From Methylobacterium nodulans ORS 2060 (lineage in GTDB: Bacteria; Pseudomonadota; Alphaproteobacteria; Rhizobiales; Beijerinckiaceae), in assembly GCF_000022085.1 (NCBI RefSeq), contig NC_011894.1, forward strand, positions 5,292,001 through 5,356,000: a DNA stretch of 64,000 bases. Direction: 5' to 3'. The position numbers were made by a program, and so were the translations under genes. A model generated the notes under the pieces. It made no database searches, was not told the DNA's origin, and saw nothing but the letters and a program-made list of their open reading frames with translations. Of the stretch, positions 9,457-17,851 are shown piece by piece; the first letter of the stretch is position 1; each line of letters opens with the position of its first letter.

Positions 9457-10338
9457 ATGGCCGACGCATCCCCTTCCTCCGCGGACCGGCCCGGCGCCCC
9501 CGCCACCACGGGGCACGAGTGGGACGGGATCCGGGAATACAACAACCCGCTGCCGCGCTGGTGGCTGTACGGGCTGTACGCGACGATCGTCTGGGCGGTG
9601 GGGTACTGGATCGCCTATCCGGCCTGGCCGCTCGTGGCCGATCACAGCCGCGGGCTGCTGGGCTATTCGAGCCGGGCGGCGGTGCTGGCGGAGCTGGCGC
9701 AGACCCGGCAGGCGCGGGCGCTGCTGGGCCAGGACCGGCTGGCGGCGGCGGAGCTGGGCGCGATCGCGGCGGATCCGGGGCTGCGGGCGCTGGCGCAGGC
9801 CACCGGCCAGGCGGCGTTCGGGGACAATTGCGCGGGCTGCCACGGCAGCGCGGCCACGGGCCGGCTGGGCTATCCGAACCTGCAGGACGACGACTGGCTC
9901 TGGGGCGGGACGCTGGAGGAGATCGCCCGGACGATCCGGGTGGGGATCCGCTCGGGCCATGCCGAGACCCGCGCGGGCGAGATGCCGGCCTTCGGGCGGG
10001 ACGGGCTCTTGACGCGGGCGGAGATCGCGACGGTGGCCAACTACGTGCTGTCCTGGTCGGGCCGGGCCTTCGCCGCGGATCTGAGCCTGGCCACGGGCGC
10101 CGAGCTCTTCGCCCAGAACTGCGCGGCCTGCCACGGCGAGCAGGGCCGGGGCAATCCGGAGCTCGGCGCGCCGAACCTGACCGATGCGGTCTGGCTGTAC
10201 GGCGCTGCGCCCCCGCAGGTGACGGCGACGATCAGCGGCGGCCGCGCGGGGGTGATGCCGAGCTGGGAGGGCCGGCTCGACACCGCCACCATCAAGTCCC
10301 TCGCCGTCTACCTGCACAGCCTCGGCGGCGGGAAATAG
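9457..10338 (+). CDS. ccoP: cbb3-type cytochrome c oxidase subunit III (dihaem cytochrome c)
   Basis: 293 residues from ATG 9457, which has GAGGAG 8 nt upstream inside the ccoQ end; a GTG three codons earlier is also open. The N-terminus HEWDGIREYNNPLPRWW leads into one membrane helix (GLYATIVWAVGYWIAYPAW). Two periplasmic class I cytochrome domains follow, each with a CAGCHG or CAACHG haem site and MPAFGRDG or MPSWEGR Met ligand regions. It receives electrons from bc1/cytochrome c. No ccoG, ccoH, ccoI or ccoS follows; they must be elsewhere. Confidence 0.95.
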   Translation: MADASPSSADRPGAPATTGHEWDGIREYNNPLPRWWLYGLYATIVWAVGYWIAYPAWPLVADHSRGLLGYSSRAAVLAELAQTRQARALLGQDRLAAAELGAIAADPGLRALAQATGQAAFGDNCAGCHGSAATGRLGYPNLQDDDWLWGGTLEEIARTIRVGIRSGHAETRAGEMPAFGRDGLLTRAEIATVANYVLSWSGRAFAADLSLATGAELFAQNCAACHGEQGRGNPELGAPNLTDAVWLYGAAPPQVTATISGGRAGVMPSWEGRLDTATIKSLAVYLHSLGGGK

Positions 10339-10339
10339 T

Positions 10340-10617
10340 ACGGTTTCCGATCCGATTCCTTCCGAGACGAGTCCGCGCGGGGAACCCCTCTCCCGTGCGG
10401 GAGAGGGGCAGGCGATCGAAGATCGCGCGTGAGGGCCCAGGTGGTTCGGCAAGTATCCTGAACCGGGCCGCTGCCAGCACCGCCGTCTTGGTTTTATTCT
10501 GAAGGGTCCGGGACCCTCACGTGGGATCTTCGATCCCCATACCCCTCTCCCGCACGGGAGAGGGGATCCCGCGGTTCCCGCGCCCTCTTGTCTCCGAACA
10601 GATCAACCGGAAACCGT
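10340..10617. repeat. Nested palindrome, family B, copy 1
   Basis: Three concentric inverted repeats. Outer ends ACGGTTTCCG (10340-10349) and CGGAAACCGT (10608-10617). Next, CCCCTCTCCCGTGCGGGAGAGGGG and its mate CCCCTCTCCCGCACGGGAGAGGGG in the right half, each itself a hairpin. Inner, GATCGAAGATC-type modules and GAGGGCCC/GGGACCCTC. It begins one base after the ccoP stop codon. No coding potential. It may terminate the cco operon or be a mobile non-autonomous palindrome. Confidence 0.75.
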
Positions 10618-10641
10618 ATCTTTGGACATGATCGTTGGTAT

Positions 10642-10701
10642 CCGCCCCTTTCCCGGGCGCATGCAGCGCCAGCGGAAGGAGATCCAGGAAAGATAAAGGG
10701 A
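10642..10701. repeat. Dispersed palindromic repeat, family C, copy 1
   Basis: Contains CCCGGGCGCATGCAGCGCCA (10653-10672), the signature motif also found at 54994-55016, at 24579-24602 and inverted at 24711-24737. Flanking arms CCCCTTTCCCGGG and AGATAAAGGG are imperfectly complementary. The rest of the gap to moeA (10702-10779) shows nothing recognisable. Confidence 0.6.
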
Positions 10702-10779
10702 GCACCGCACGGATGATGCGCGATGCGCCGCGTGCAGCCAGGACGCCGAGGCAGCTCCGAGACAGGAACCAGTCCCCGC

Positions 10780-12033
10780 TCACCACAGCAGCGGGTGGAG
10801 ATACACCTCGACGCGGTCGCCCTCCTCCACGCCGGCCGCATCCTCGGGCAGTTCCGCCAAGCCGTCGCTGCCGGTGAGCGAGGTCAGCACGCCCGCCCCG
10901 TCGCGCGGGAACTTGACGGCCTCAACGGTGCCGTCGGGTGCCCGCCGCAGCGAGACGCGCACGTACTCCCGCCGCCCCGTCTTCTTGCGGTAGCGGAAGG
11001 CCGCCCGGGCGGGCTGGGAGGGAGGCGGCGCGAGGGTCGCCCCCGAGAGACGGGCGAGGAGCGGGCGTACCACGAAGAGCAGGGTGACGTAGACCGCGAC
11101 CGGATTGCCGGGCAGGCCGACGAAGGCCGCGTCATCGATGAGGCCCATCGCCACCGGCCGGCCGGGCTTGATGGCGAGCCGCCAGAAGACGAGGCGGCCG
11201 ATCGCCTCGACCGCCGCCTTCACGTGGTCCTCCTCGCCGGTGGAGACGCCGCCCGAGGTCAGGATGAGGTCGTGCTCCCGAGCCGCCGCGGCGAGGTGCT
11301 CGCGCAAGATGCCGGGCTCGTCCCGCAGGATGCCGAGATCCGACACCGCGGTGCCGAGGCGGCGCAGGAGCGTGACCAGGAGCACGCGGTTCGAGTCGTG
11401 GATCGCGCCCGGGCGCAGGGCGGCACCGGGCTCGGCGAGCTCGTCGCCGGTCGAGAACACCGCGACCCGCAAGGGGCGGCGCACGGGCAGCGCCGCATGC
11501 CCGGTGGCGGCCGCGAGCGCGAGGTCGGGCGGCGAGAGGCGTCGGCCCGCCGGGATCACCACGGCGCCGCGGCCGATATCCTCGCCGGCCGGGCGCCGGT
11601 TCGCACCGCGCCTGAGGCCCGCGGGCAGCACGACGGTGTCGCCCTCGACGCGCACATCCTCCTGCATGAAGACCGTATCGGCCTCCGCCGGCATCGGCGC
11701 GCCCGTGAAGATCCGTACCGCCGCGCCCGCCGCCGCGACGCCCGTTTCGGCCCGGCCGGCCGCGAGCCGCCCGCGCAGGGGCAGGCTCGTCTCGCCCTCG
11801 GGCGCGAGATCGGCGAAGCGGACTGCGAAACCATCGACCGCGGAATTGTCGAAGGGGGGCAGGTCGAGGAGCGCCCGCACCGCCTCGGCGGCGATGCGGC
11901 CATCCGCCTGCCCGAGCGGCAGGGTCTCGACGCCGGCCACCACCGGCAGCCGCTCGGCGATCAGGGAGGCGGCGGCATCGACCGAGAGCAGCGGGCCCCC
12001 GAAGGCGAAGCAATCGTCACTGAGTTGCGCCAT
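10780..12033 (-). CDS. moeA: Molybdopterin molybdenumtransferase MoeA
   Basis: Inserts molybdate (or tungstate) into adenylylated molybdopterin, the last step of basic Moco synthesis. Its 417 residues are normal length. Diagnostic motifs: LPPFDNSAVDGFAVR near 59, IFTGAPMPAEADTVFMQED near 109, STGDEL near 195, LTSGGVSTGEEDHVK near 256 and VGLPGNPVAVYVT near 307. It keeps the acidic catalytic positions in the DNSAVDG, MQED and GEED motifs, so it looks like the canonical enzyme of the three MoeA homologues here. It is last in a four-gene operon; its start overlaps mobB by 17 nt. Confidence 0.94.
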   Translation of the reverse strand: MAQLSDDCFAFGGPLLSVDAAASLIAERLPVVAGVETLPLGQADGRIAAEAVRALLDLPPFDNSAVDGFAVRFADLAPEGETSLPLRGRLAAGRAETGVAAAGAAVRIFTGAPMPAEADTVFMQEDVRVEGDTVVLPAGLRRGANRRPAGEDIGRGAVVIPAGRRLSPPDLALAAATGHAALPVRRPLRVAVFSTGDELAEPGAALRPGAIHDSNRVLLVTLLRRLGTAVSDLGILRDEPGILREHLAAAAREHDLILTSGGVSTGEEDHVKAAVEAIGRLVFWRLAIKPGRPVAMGLIDDAAFVGLPGNPVAVYVTLLFVVRPLLARLSGATLAPPPSQPARAAFRYRKKTGRREYVRVSLRRAPDGTVEAVKFPRDGAGVLTSLTGSDGLAELPEDAAGVEEGDRVEVYLHPLLW

Positions 12034-12556
12034 GAACCCCTAGCCTCTCGAGAACCGTGCGGAGCGGCTCCGCCCGGGCCAGCACCGCCGCGGCGATCGC
12101 CTCGACGTCGTCGAGGGGCAGCACCGGCACGGCGGCGTCCGGGAAGGGGACGTCGCTCGCCACCGCCACGATGCGCGGATCCTCCGGATGGAGCGGCGGC
12201 CGGCCATTCGCTTCGCGAAAGACTTCGAGCTTCGGATGCGCCTCGCGCTTGAAGCCCTCGACCAGCACGATGTCGCAGGGGCCGAGGCGCCCCAGCAGCG
12301 CGGCCAGGGTGGCCTCCGGCCCCTCCCCGACCTCATGGATCTGCACCCAGCGCCGCGCCGAAGACACGATCACCTCGCTCGCCCCGGCCTCGCGGTGGAG
12401 GTAGGAATCCTTGCCGGGCTGGTCCACGTCGAAGGCGTGATGGGCGTGCTTGAGGGTGGCGATGCGCAAGCCGCGCGCCGTCAGCGCCGGGATGAGGCGC
12501 CGCAGCAGCGTCGTCTTGCCGGCGCCGCTCCAGCCGGCGAGGCCGATCACCCGCAT
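12017..12556 (-). CDS. mobB: Molybdopterin-guanine dinucleotide biosynthesis adaptor MobB
   Basis: A 179-residue GTP-binding protein with the P-loop GLAGWSGAGKTTLLRRLIP at 5-23 and the effector-like KHAHHAFDVDQPGKDSYLHR, both typical of MobB. It assists MobA in making the MGD cofactor used by formate dehydrogenases. The ATG at 12556 overlaps the upstream gene's stop (ATGA), which fixes the start even though the frame stays open further upstream. Confidence 0.94.
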   Translation of the reverse strand: MRVIGLAGWSGAGKTTLLRRLIPALTARGLRIATLKHAHHAFDVDQPGKDSYLHREAGASEVIVSSARRWVQIHEVGEGPEATLAALLGRLGPCDIVLVEGFKREAHPKLEVFREANGRPPLHPEDPRIVAVASDVPFPDAAVPVLPLDDVEAIAAAVLARAEPLRTVLERLGVHGATQ

Positions 12557-14535
12557 CAGCCGCCCTCCGCCGGCGCGAAGCCGAGCTCGCGCAGATCCGC
12601 CTGCATCTCCGGCGCGGCGAGCAGCGCCAGGAAGGTCGCCAGCGCCGGGTCGTCGCGCCGCTCCGCCCGGTAGGCGAAGTCGTAATGCTCCTCGGTGAGC
12701 GGTAGGAAGCCCAGGCCGTAGGCGCGCGCCACCGTCGCGATGGCGACGCCCCAATCGGCCCGGCCCTGCGCGACGGCCGCCGCCACGGCGTTGTGCGAGC
12801 GCGGCTGGTTCCAGTAGCCGGCGGGCCGCGCGCCCCCGAGCAGGCCCTCGATGAGCGCCCGGGTGCCGGCGCCGGTGTTGCGGTTGACCATCACGGCATC
12901 CGGATCGGCGAGGAGGAGGCGCACCGCTTGCGACGCATCGAGCCCGGCGAAGCGCGGGTCGCCCTGGCGAAAAACCACGCCCTGCAGGCGGCGCCAGCCG
13001 GGCGCCAGGGCGAGACCGGCGGTGAGGAAGGGCGCGTTGTAGCGGCCGGTCTCCGGATCGAGGAGGTGGAGGCTCGCAAGGTCGCATTCGCCGCGCTTGA
13101 GGGCGGCGAGCCCGCCCGCCGAGCCGACCCAGATGGTCCGCGCCCGCAGGCCCCGCTCGGCAAGGCGCCCGACCAGGCGGTCGAGCCCGAGGCAATGGCT
13201 GCCGAACAGGGTCAGGTCGGGCGGCCTCACGCCGGCGCCGAGCCGGGTGACCGCGACCCGCTCACCCGCCTCCAGGCCGGCGCGCGCCGCCGGAACAGCA
13301 AAAAACCCGTCCGCCTGCGAGAAGGCCGTGATGGTGCCGGAGCCCTTGCCGAGGGGCAGCGCGACCAGGCCCGCCGCGCCCTTCGCAAGGGAGGCCATGA
13401 CGAATTCGGTGCGGCCGAGTTCGGAGGCGAGGCGCTGGGGCAGCACCGCCTCGACGCGGCTCTCCTCGCGGGGCGGCAGGCCGGCAAGCGCCCGGATCAG
13501 CGGCACCACGAATTCGTGGAAGGTGAACATCGCCGAGGTCGGGAAGCCCGGCAGCACCACCACCGCCTTCGTGCCGACGGCGGCAAGGCACAAAGGCTTG
13601 CCCGGCTTGAGCGCCACCCCGTGCACCAGGATGCCGGGAGCGCCGAGCCGCGACAGGATGCGGTGTGAGACGTCCCCGGCTCCCTTCGAGGTGCCCCCCG
13701 AGAGCACCACCATGTCCGCCTCCGCGAGGCCCGCGTGGAGCGCCGCCGCGAGCGCCGCCTCGTCGTCCCGCACGATGCCGCGGGGCAGCGCCTCGCCGCC
13801 ATTCTCGGCGACGGCAGCCGCCACGATGGCGCCGTTCGAGTCGTAGATGCCAGCCGGCGGCAGGGCCTCGCCCGGCGCCACGAGCTCGTCGCCGGTCGAG
13901 ATCACGGCGATGCGCGGGCGGCGCACCACCGCGACCTCGGCGAGGCCGCAGGCAGCCAGCATGCCGATCTCGCGGGCGGTGACCACGATGCCCTGCCGCA
14001 GCACGGTCTCGCCGCGGGCCATGTCGGCCCCCGCATAGCCCACGAACTGGCCGGGCGCCGCCGGGCGTCCAAGATCGATGGCGGGCGCCTCGTCCTCGAC
14101 GTATTCGGTGACCTCGACCATCACGACGGCATCCGCCCCGCGCGGCAGCACCCCGCCCGTGGCGATCGGGGTGGCGGTGCCGGGCGCCACCGCGAGGGTC
14201 GGGGCGACCCCGCAGGCCAGGATCTCGCGGTTGAGCCGCAGGCGGCGGGGCTCGGCCTCGCTCGCGCCCGCCGTGTCGGCGGCCCGCACCGCGAAACCAT
14301 CGACCAGGGCCCGGTCGAAGGGCGGCACGTCGATGGGCGAGGCGATGTCGTGGGCGAGCACCCGGCCGAGGGCGGCGGCGAGCGGCACCGGCTCCGGGGC
14401 CAGCGGCACATGCGGCACCGCGGCCCGAAAGAGCGCCAGGGCCTGCTCGCGCGAGGCGACGGTCAGGAACTGCTCCTGGCGCGCCGCGGCGGCGAGGCGG
14501 GCGGCGAAATCGTCGGCGGGAAACGCGTCGCTCAC
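12556..14535 (-). CDS. MoeA fused to a periplasmic-binding-protein-like domain
   Basis: Two modules in 659 residues. Residues 1 to about 430 are MoeA: PPFDRALVDGFAVR, IATGGVLPRGADAVVMVE, STGDEL, LSGGTSKGAGD and VVLPGFPTSAMFTFHEF. The rest is a PBP-like domain (family PF12727 type): FGSHCLGLDRLVGRLAERG, IWVGSAGGLAALKRGECDLA, MVNRNTGAGTRALIEGL and ADWGVAIATVARAYGL. There is no signal peptide, so the binding domain is cytoplasmic. Its ligand is unknown; an oxyanion such as molybdate or tungstate, or a pterin, is a reasonable guess. The GTG start at 14535 overlaps the preceding stop (GTGA), supporting translational coupling. The canonical DNSAMDG Asn is replaced (FDRALVDG), so activity may differ from the separate moeA. 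Confidence 0.88.
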   Translation of the reverse strand: MSDAFPADDFAARLAAAARQEQFLTVASREQALALFRAAVPHVPLAPEPVPLAAALGRVLAHDIASPIDVPPFDRALVDGFAVRAADTAGASEAEPRRLRLNREILACGVAPTLAVAPGTATPIATGGVLPRGADAVVMVEVTEYVEDEAPAIDLGRPAAPGQFVGYAGADMARGETVLRQGIVVTAREIGMLAACGLAEVAVVRRPRIAVISTGDELVAPGEALPPAGIYDSNGAIVAAAVAENGGEALPRGIVRDDEAALAAALHAGLAEADMVVLSGGTSKGAGDVSHRILSRLGAPGILVHGVALKPGKPLCLAAVGTKAVVVLPGFPTSAMFTFHEFVVPLIRALAGLPPREESRVEAVLPQRLASELGRTEFVMASLAKGAAGLVALPLGKGSGTITAFSQADGFFAVPAARAGLEAGERVAVTRLGAGVRPPDLTLFGSHCLGLDRLVGRLAERGLRARTIWVGSAGGLAALKRGECDLASLHLLDPETGRYNAPFLTAGLALAPGWRRLQGVVFRQGDPRFAGLDASQAVRLLLADPDAVMVNRNTGAGTRALIEGLLGGARPAGYWNQPRSHNAVAAAVAQGRADWGVAIATVARAYGLGFLPLTEEHYDFAYRAERRDDPALATFLALLAAPEMQADLRELGFAPAEGG

Positions 14536-15629
14536 AGGGGCAGGATCTCGACCGGGGTGCCCTTCGCATAGCCCTCGTGCTCGGGCGGCACCAGCACGGC
14601 GCCGTCGGCTCGCGCGAGGCGATGAAGCGGTATGTCGGCACCGCCGAGCGGTTCGACACCCTCGGCGGATCGCCGCACGAAGACGATCTCGGAGAGCCCG
14701 ATCACCGAGGAGAGCTTGCGCAGGAGCGGGGCGGCGGGCGCAGGCGGAAGGATGCGCCCGGCAAGCGCCGCGACGAGCGGACGGCCGAGGGCGAGATAGA
14801 CGGCGAGCGCGGCCTCCGGCCGCCCGGGCAGCAGGAGAACCGGACGGCCCGCGGCTACCCCGAACCCGGCCGTCTCGCCGGGCCGCAGGGCGATCCCGTG
14901 CGCGGCGACCGTTCCGGCGCGAGCGAGCCCCTCGGCGCTGCGGTCGGAGGCGCCGAACCCGGTGCCGCCGGTCGCGAAGACTGCGTCCGCCTCGGCCTCC
15001 GCCAGGGCAGCGGCGATCGCCGCCGGATCGTCCGGAACGGATCGCGTCGCCGCGACCTGGGCCGCGTCCCCGATGACGAGCGCCGCGAGGAGCGGCGAGA
15101 GCAGGTCGGATGCCTCCCCGGTCGCCACGAGGGCGATCCGCGGGCGGCGCACGGCGAGGGCGCCGATCCCGGCCGCCGCCAGAGCCAGGAGCTGAAGGGA
15201 GGAGAGCCGCTCGCCCGCCCTCGCGAGCCAGCTGCCCTCCGGGAGCTCTCCGCCGGCCGGGCGCGTGCCCTCTCCGGCGGCCGCATCGGCCACCGCCTCG
15301 CCGTCGAGCACCGCCTCGAAGGGCAGCACGGTATCGGTGCCCGGCGGCAGCGCCTCTCCGGCCTCGACTCGGGGGCTTAAGCCCGCGAGCGACACGGGCG
15401 CGTAGGGCGTTGCGCCGACGATCGCGGCCGCATCGACCGCCCAACCGTCGCGCAGGGCCGTGCGGCCCCGCGGCATCCCGCGGCCGGCGGCGAGATCGGA
15501 CGCGGCGACGGCCCCGGCCGCCTCGCCGACCGGGCAGGTCTCGGGCGCCACCGGCCGGAGGCCGGCGGTCAGCCGCATCCGCGCCTCGGCAAGCGGCATC
15601 AGCACGGCGGAAGGGGAAAGGCGCGTCAT
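14532..15629 (-). CDS. Divergent MoeA-like protein
   Basis: 365 residues, MoeA fold but diverged: GRTALRDGWAVDAAAIVG replaces the usual DNSAMDGYA region, LPPGTDTVLPFEAV replaces the second motif, ATGGTGFGASDRSAEG replaces the GGVSVGEYD motif, and LLLPGRPEAALAVYLALG matches the C-terminal loop. It may be a partner or specialised form of the other two MoeA proteins. The start ATG at 15629 (MTRLSPSAV) is chosen over one 26 codons upstream whose extension is Pro/Arg-rich. First gene of the operon. Confidence 0.8.
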   Translation of the reverse strand: MTRLSPSAVLMPLAEARMRLTAGLRPVAPETCPVGEAAGAVAASDLAAGRGMPRGRTALRDGWAVDAAAIVGATPYAPVSLAGLSPRVEAGEALPPGTDTVLPFEAVLDGEAVADAAAGEGTRPAGGELPEGSWLARAGERLSSLQLLALAAAGIGALAVRRPRIALVATGEASDLLSPLLAALVIGDAAQVAATRSVPDDPAAIAAALAEAEADAVFATGGTGFGASDRSAEGLARAGTVAAHGIALRPGETAGFGVAAGRPVLLLPGRPEAALAVYLALGRPLVAALAGRILPPAPAAPLLRKLSSVIGLSEIVFVRRSAEGVEPLGGADIPLHRLARADGAVLVPPEHEGYAKGTPVEILPL

Positions 15630-15779
15630 GGCTGAAGGAGGTCTGTGGACATCGGCCGATCCGTGACGGACCGCGTCAGGCCGATCCGGCCCACCCGGAT
15701 GCGGCATCGCGATCCCGCGATCAAGGGCAGGGATCGGAGGCGTCGTCGCCGTGCATGGTCAGGCACGCGGGCCCCCTTC

Positions 15780-15827
15780 CGTCCCGCCGCGAGATAGTTT
15801 AGATCTAAACTATCTCGCGGCGGGACG
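15780..15827. promoter_or_regulatory. 48-bp perfect palindrome, probable operator
   Basis: Both halves match over 24 bp, centred between 15803 and 15804. The middle is TAGTTTAGATCTAAACTA and the outer arms are GC-rich (CGTCCCGCCGCGAGA and its complement). It lies 30 nt before the acyl-CoA dehydrogenase start and about 150 nt from the divergent moeA-like start. The AT-rich centre in GC-rich DNA suggests a dimeric repressor site such as TetR or MarR type. An RNA hairpin is the alternative; there is no T-run. Confidence 0.6.
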
Positions 15828-15857
15828 ACCGCGGAGGATCGAGGGAGACGAGGGCCG

Positions 15858-17651
15858 ATGCCGAGCTACAAGGCGCCCGTGGAGGATGTCCTGTTCCTCC
15901 TCAACGACGTGTTCGGGTTCGAGCGCTACAGCAACCTGCCGGGCTTCTCGGATGCGACGCCGGACGTGGTCGAGGCGATCCTCACCGAAGGCGCCAAGCT
16001 CTGCGAGGAGGTGCTGGCGCCCCTCAACCTCCCGGGCGATGCCGAGGGCTGCACCCGGCATCCGGACGGCTCGGTCACCACGCCGAAGGGGTTCAAGGCC
16101 GCCTACGCGGCTTATGCGGGCGGCGGCTGGACCGGGCTGTCGATGCCGGCCGAGTATGGCGGCCAGGGCCTGCCCGCGACGATCAACAGCGCGATCCAGG
16201 AATTCGTCTCCTCGGCCAACGTCGCCTTCGGGATGTATCCGGGCCTGACGCAGGGCGCGATGGCGGCCCTGCTCGTCCACGGCTCGGCGGAGCAGAAGCG
16301 GACCTTCCTGCCGAAGATGACCGAGGGGGTCTGGACCGGCACCATGAACCTGACCGAGCCGCATTGCGGCACGGATCTCGGCCTCCTGAAGACCCGGGCG
16401 GTGCCGAACCCGGACGGCTCCTACAGCATCACCGGCACCAAGATCTTCATCTCGGCCGGCGAGCACGACCTGTCGGAAAACATCATCCACCTCGTGCTCG
16501 CCCGCATCGAGGGCGCCCCGGCCGGCACCAAGGGCATCTCGCTCTTCGTTGTGCCGAAGCTCCTGGTGAAGGCGGACGGTTCGCTGGCTGAGCGCAACGG
16601 CGTGTCCTGCGGCTCGATCGAGCAGAAGATGGGCATCCACGCCAACGCGACCTGCGTGATGAACTACGACGGAGCCAGGGGCTGGCTCCTCGGCGAGGCG
16701 AATCGCGGCCTCAACGCGATGTTCGTGATGATGAACGAGGCGCGGCTCGCCGTCGGCATCCAGGGACTCGGCCTGTCGGAGGCCGCCTACCAGAACGCCG
16801 TCGCCTATGCGAAGGACCGGCTCCAGGGCCGCGCCCTCACCGGCGCGCAGGCGCCCGACCAGCCCGCCGACCCGATCATCGTGCATCCGGACGTGCGCCG
16901 CACGCTCCTGTCGATCCGCGCCTTCAACGAGGCCGCCCGCGCCCTGGTGATGTGGACGGCGCTCCAGGCGGATGTGGCGCACCGCGCCACCGACCCCGCC
17001 GAGCGGCAGGCGGCCGAGGACCATCTGGGCCTGATGACCCCGGTGGTGAAGGGCGTGCTGACCGATCGGGGCTTCGCCAATGCGGTAGAGGCCCAGCAGG
17101 TATTCGGCGGCCACGGCTATATCGAGGAATCGGGGATGTCGCAGTTCGTGCGCGACGCCCGCATCGCCCAGATCTACGAGGGGGCGAACGGCATCCAGGC
17201 CATGGACCTCGTCGGCCGCAAGCTGCCCCGCGACGGCGGCCGGGCGATGATGCGCTTCCTTCAGGAGGTGGAGACCTTCTGCAGGGAGAACGGTGCCGAC
17301 GAGACCCTGAAGGGCTATGTCGGCCCGCTCGCCCAGGCGCTCGGCGATCTGCAGAAGGCCACGATGTGGCTGATGCAGAACGCCATGGCCAAGCCCGACA
17401 ATGCGGGGGCTGCCGCCACCGACTACATGCACCTGATGGGCCTCGTGGCGCTGGGCTACATGTGGGCGCGCATCGCCAAGGCGGCGGCGGCGCGGAAGGC
17501 GGAGGGCACCAGCATCGGCGCCCGCATGGACGCCAAGCTGATGACCGGCCGCTTCTACATGGAGCGCGTGCTGCCCGAGACCGCGACCCGGCTCGCCCGC
17601 ATCTCGGCCGGCGCGGAGGCCGTCATGGCGGTGCCCGCCGAGATGTTCTAG
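15858..17651 (+). CDS. Acyl-CoA dehydrogenase, long (about 600 residue) type
   Basis: FAD-dependent alpha,beta-dehydrogenation of acyl-CoA, first step of beta-oxidation. The 597 residues match the AcdA/FadE-like group that includes DmdC (methylmercaptopropionyl-CoA dehydrogenase). Visible: N-terminal [20 protein letters not shown], the FAD/substrate motif [31 protein letters not shown], and the catalytic glutamate near 441 in [20 protein letters not shown]. Substrate chain length cannot be told from sequence. Thiolase and a FadJ-like gene follow on the same strand. Confidence 0.93.
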   Translation: MPSYKAPVEDVLFLLNDVFGFERYSNLPGFSDATPDVVEAILTEGAKLCEEVLAPLNLPGDAEGCTRHPDGSVTTPKGFKAAYAAYAGGGWTGLSMPAEYGGQGLPATINSAIQEFVSSANVAFGMYPGLTQGAMAALLVHGSAEQKRTFLPKMTEGVWTGTMNLTEPHCGTDLGLLKTRAVPNPDGSYSITGTKIFISAGEHDLSENIIHLVLARIEGAPAGTKGISLFVVPKLLVKADGSLAERNGVSCGSIEQKMGIHANATCVMNYDGARGWLLGEANRGLNAMFVMMNEARLAVGIQGLGLSEAAYQNAVAYAKDRLQGRALTGAQAPDQPADPIIVHPDVRRTLLSIRAFNEAARALVMWTALQADVAHRATDPAERQAAEDHLGLMTPVVKGVLTDRGFANAVEAQQVFGGHGYIEESGMSQFVRDARIAQIYEGANGIQAMDLVGRKLPRDGGRAMMRFLQEVETFCRENGADETLKGYVGPLAQALGDLQKATMWLMQNAMAKPDNAGAAATDYMHLMGLVALGYMWARIAKAAAARKAEGTSIGARMDAKLMTGRFYMERVLPETATRLARISAGAEAVMAVPAEMF

Positions 17652-17675
17652 CCTGCAGGAGAGCCCGGAGCGCCG

Positions 17676-17768
17676 ATGGCCGAACCCGACAACCTCGTGC
17701 CGGACTGCCTTCGGGCGGTCCGCGGGCCGGTCGGGCGCCTCGCCCGCATCGGGGCGGCGCGCACCTGA
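17676..17768 (+). CDS. Possible 30-residue ORF or gene remnant
   Basis: ATG at 17676, preceded by GGAG at 17667-17670, opens MAEPDNLVPDCLRAVRGPVG and stops after 30 codons. The first residues resemble a small conserved Rhizobiales protein type beginning MAEPDNLV, from memory; the rest does not follow a coiled-coil pattern. It could be a decayed copy, or chance. Confidence 0.25.
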   Translation: MAEPDNLVPDCLRAVRGPVGRLARIGAART

Positions 17769-17851
17769 TCCGGGCTCCCGGCCCGACGATTTCCCATCCG
17801 CCGCGCGGCCCTCGACCGGGCGGCCTCAAGACATCCTGGGACGACGCACCC

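Noticed and set aside
14536-15444. In-frame upstream extension of the MoeA-PBP fusion
   Set aside because: It is Arg/Gly nonsense over the MoeA-like gene; the GTGA overlap at 14532-14535 marks the true start.
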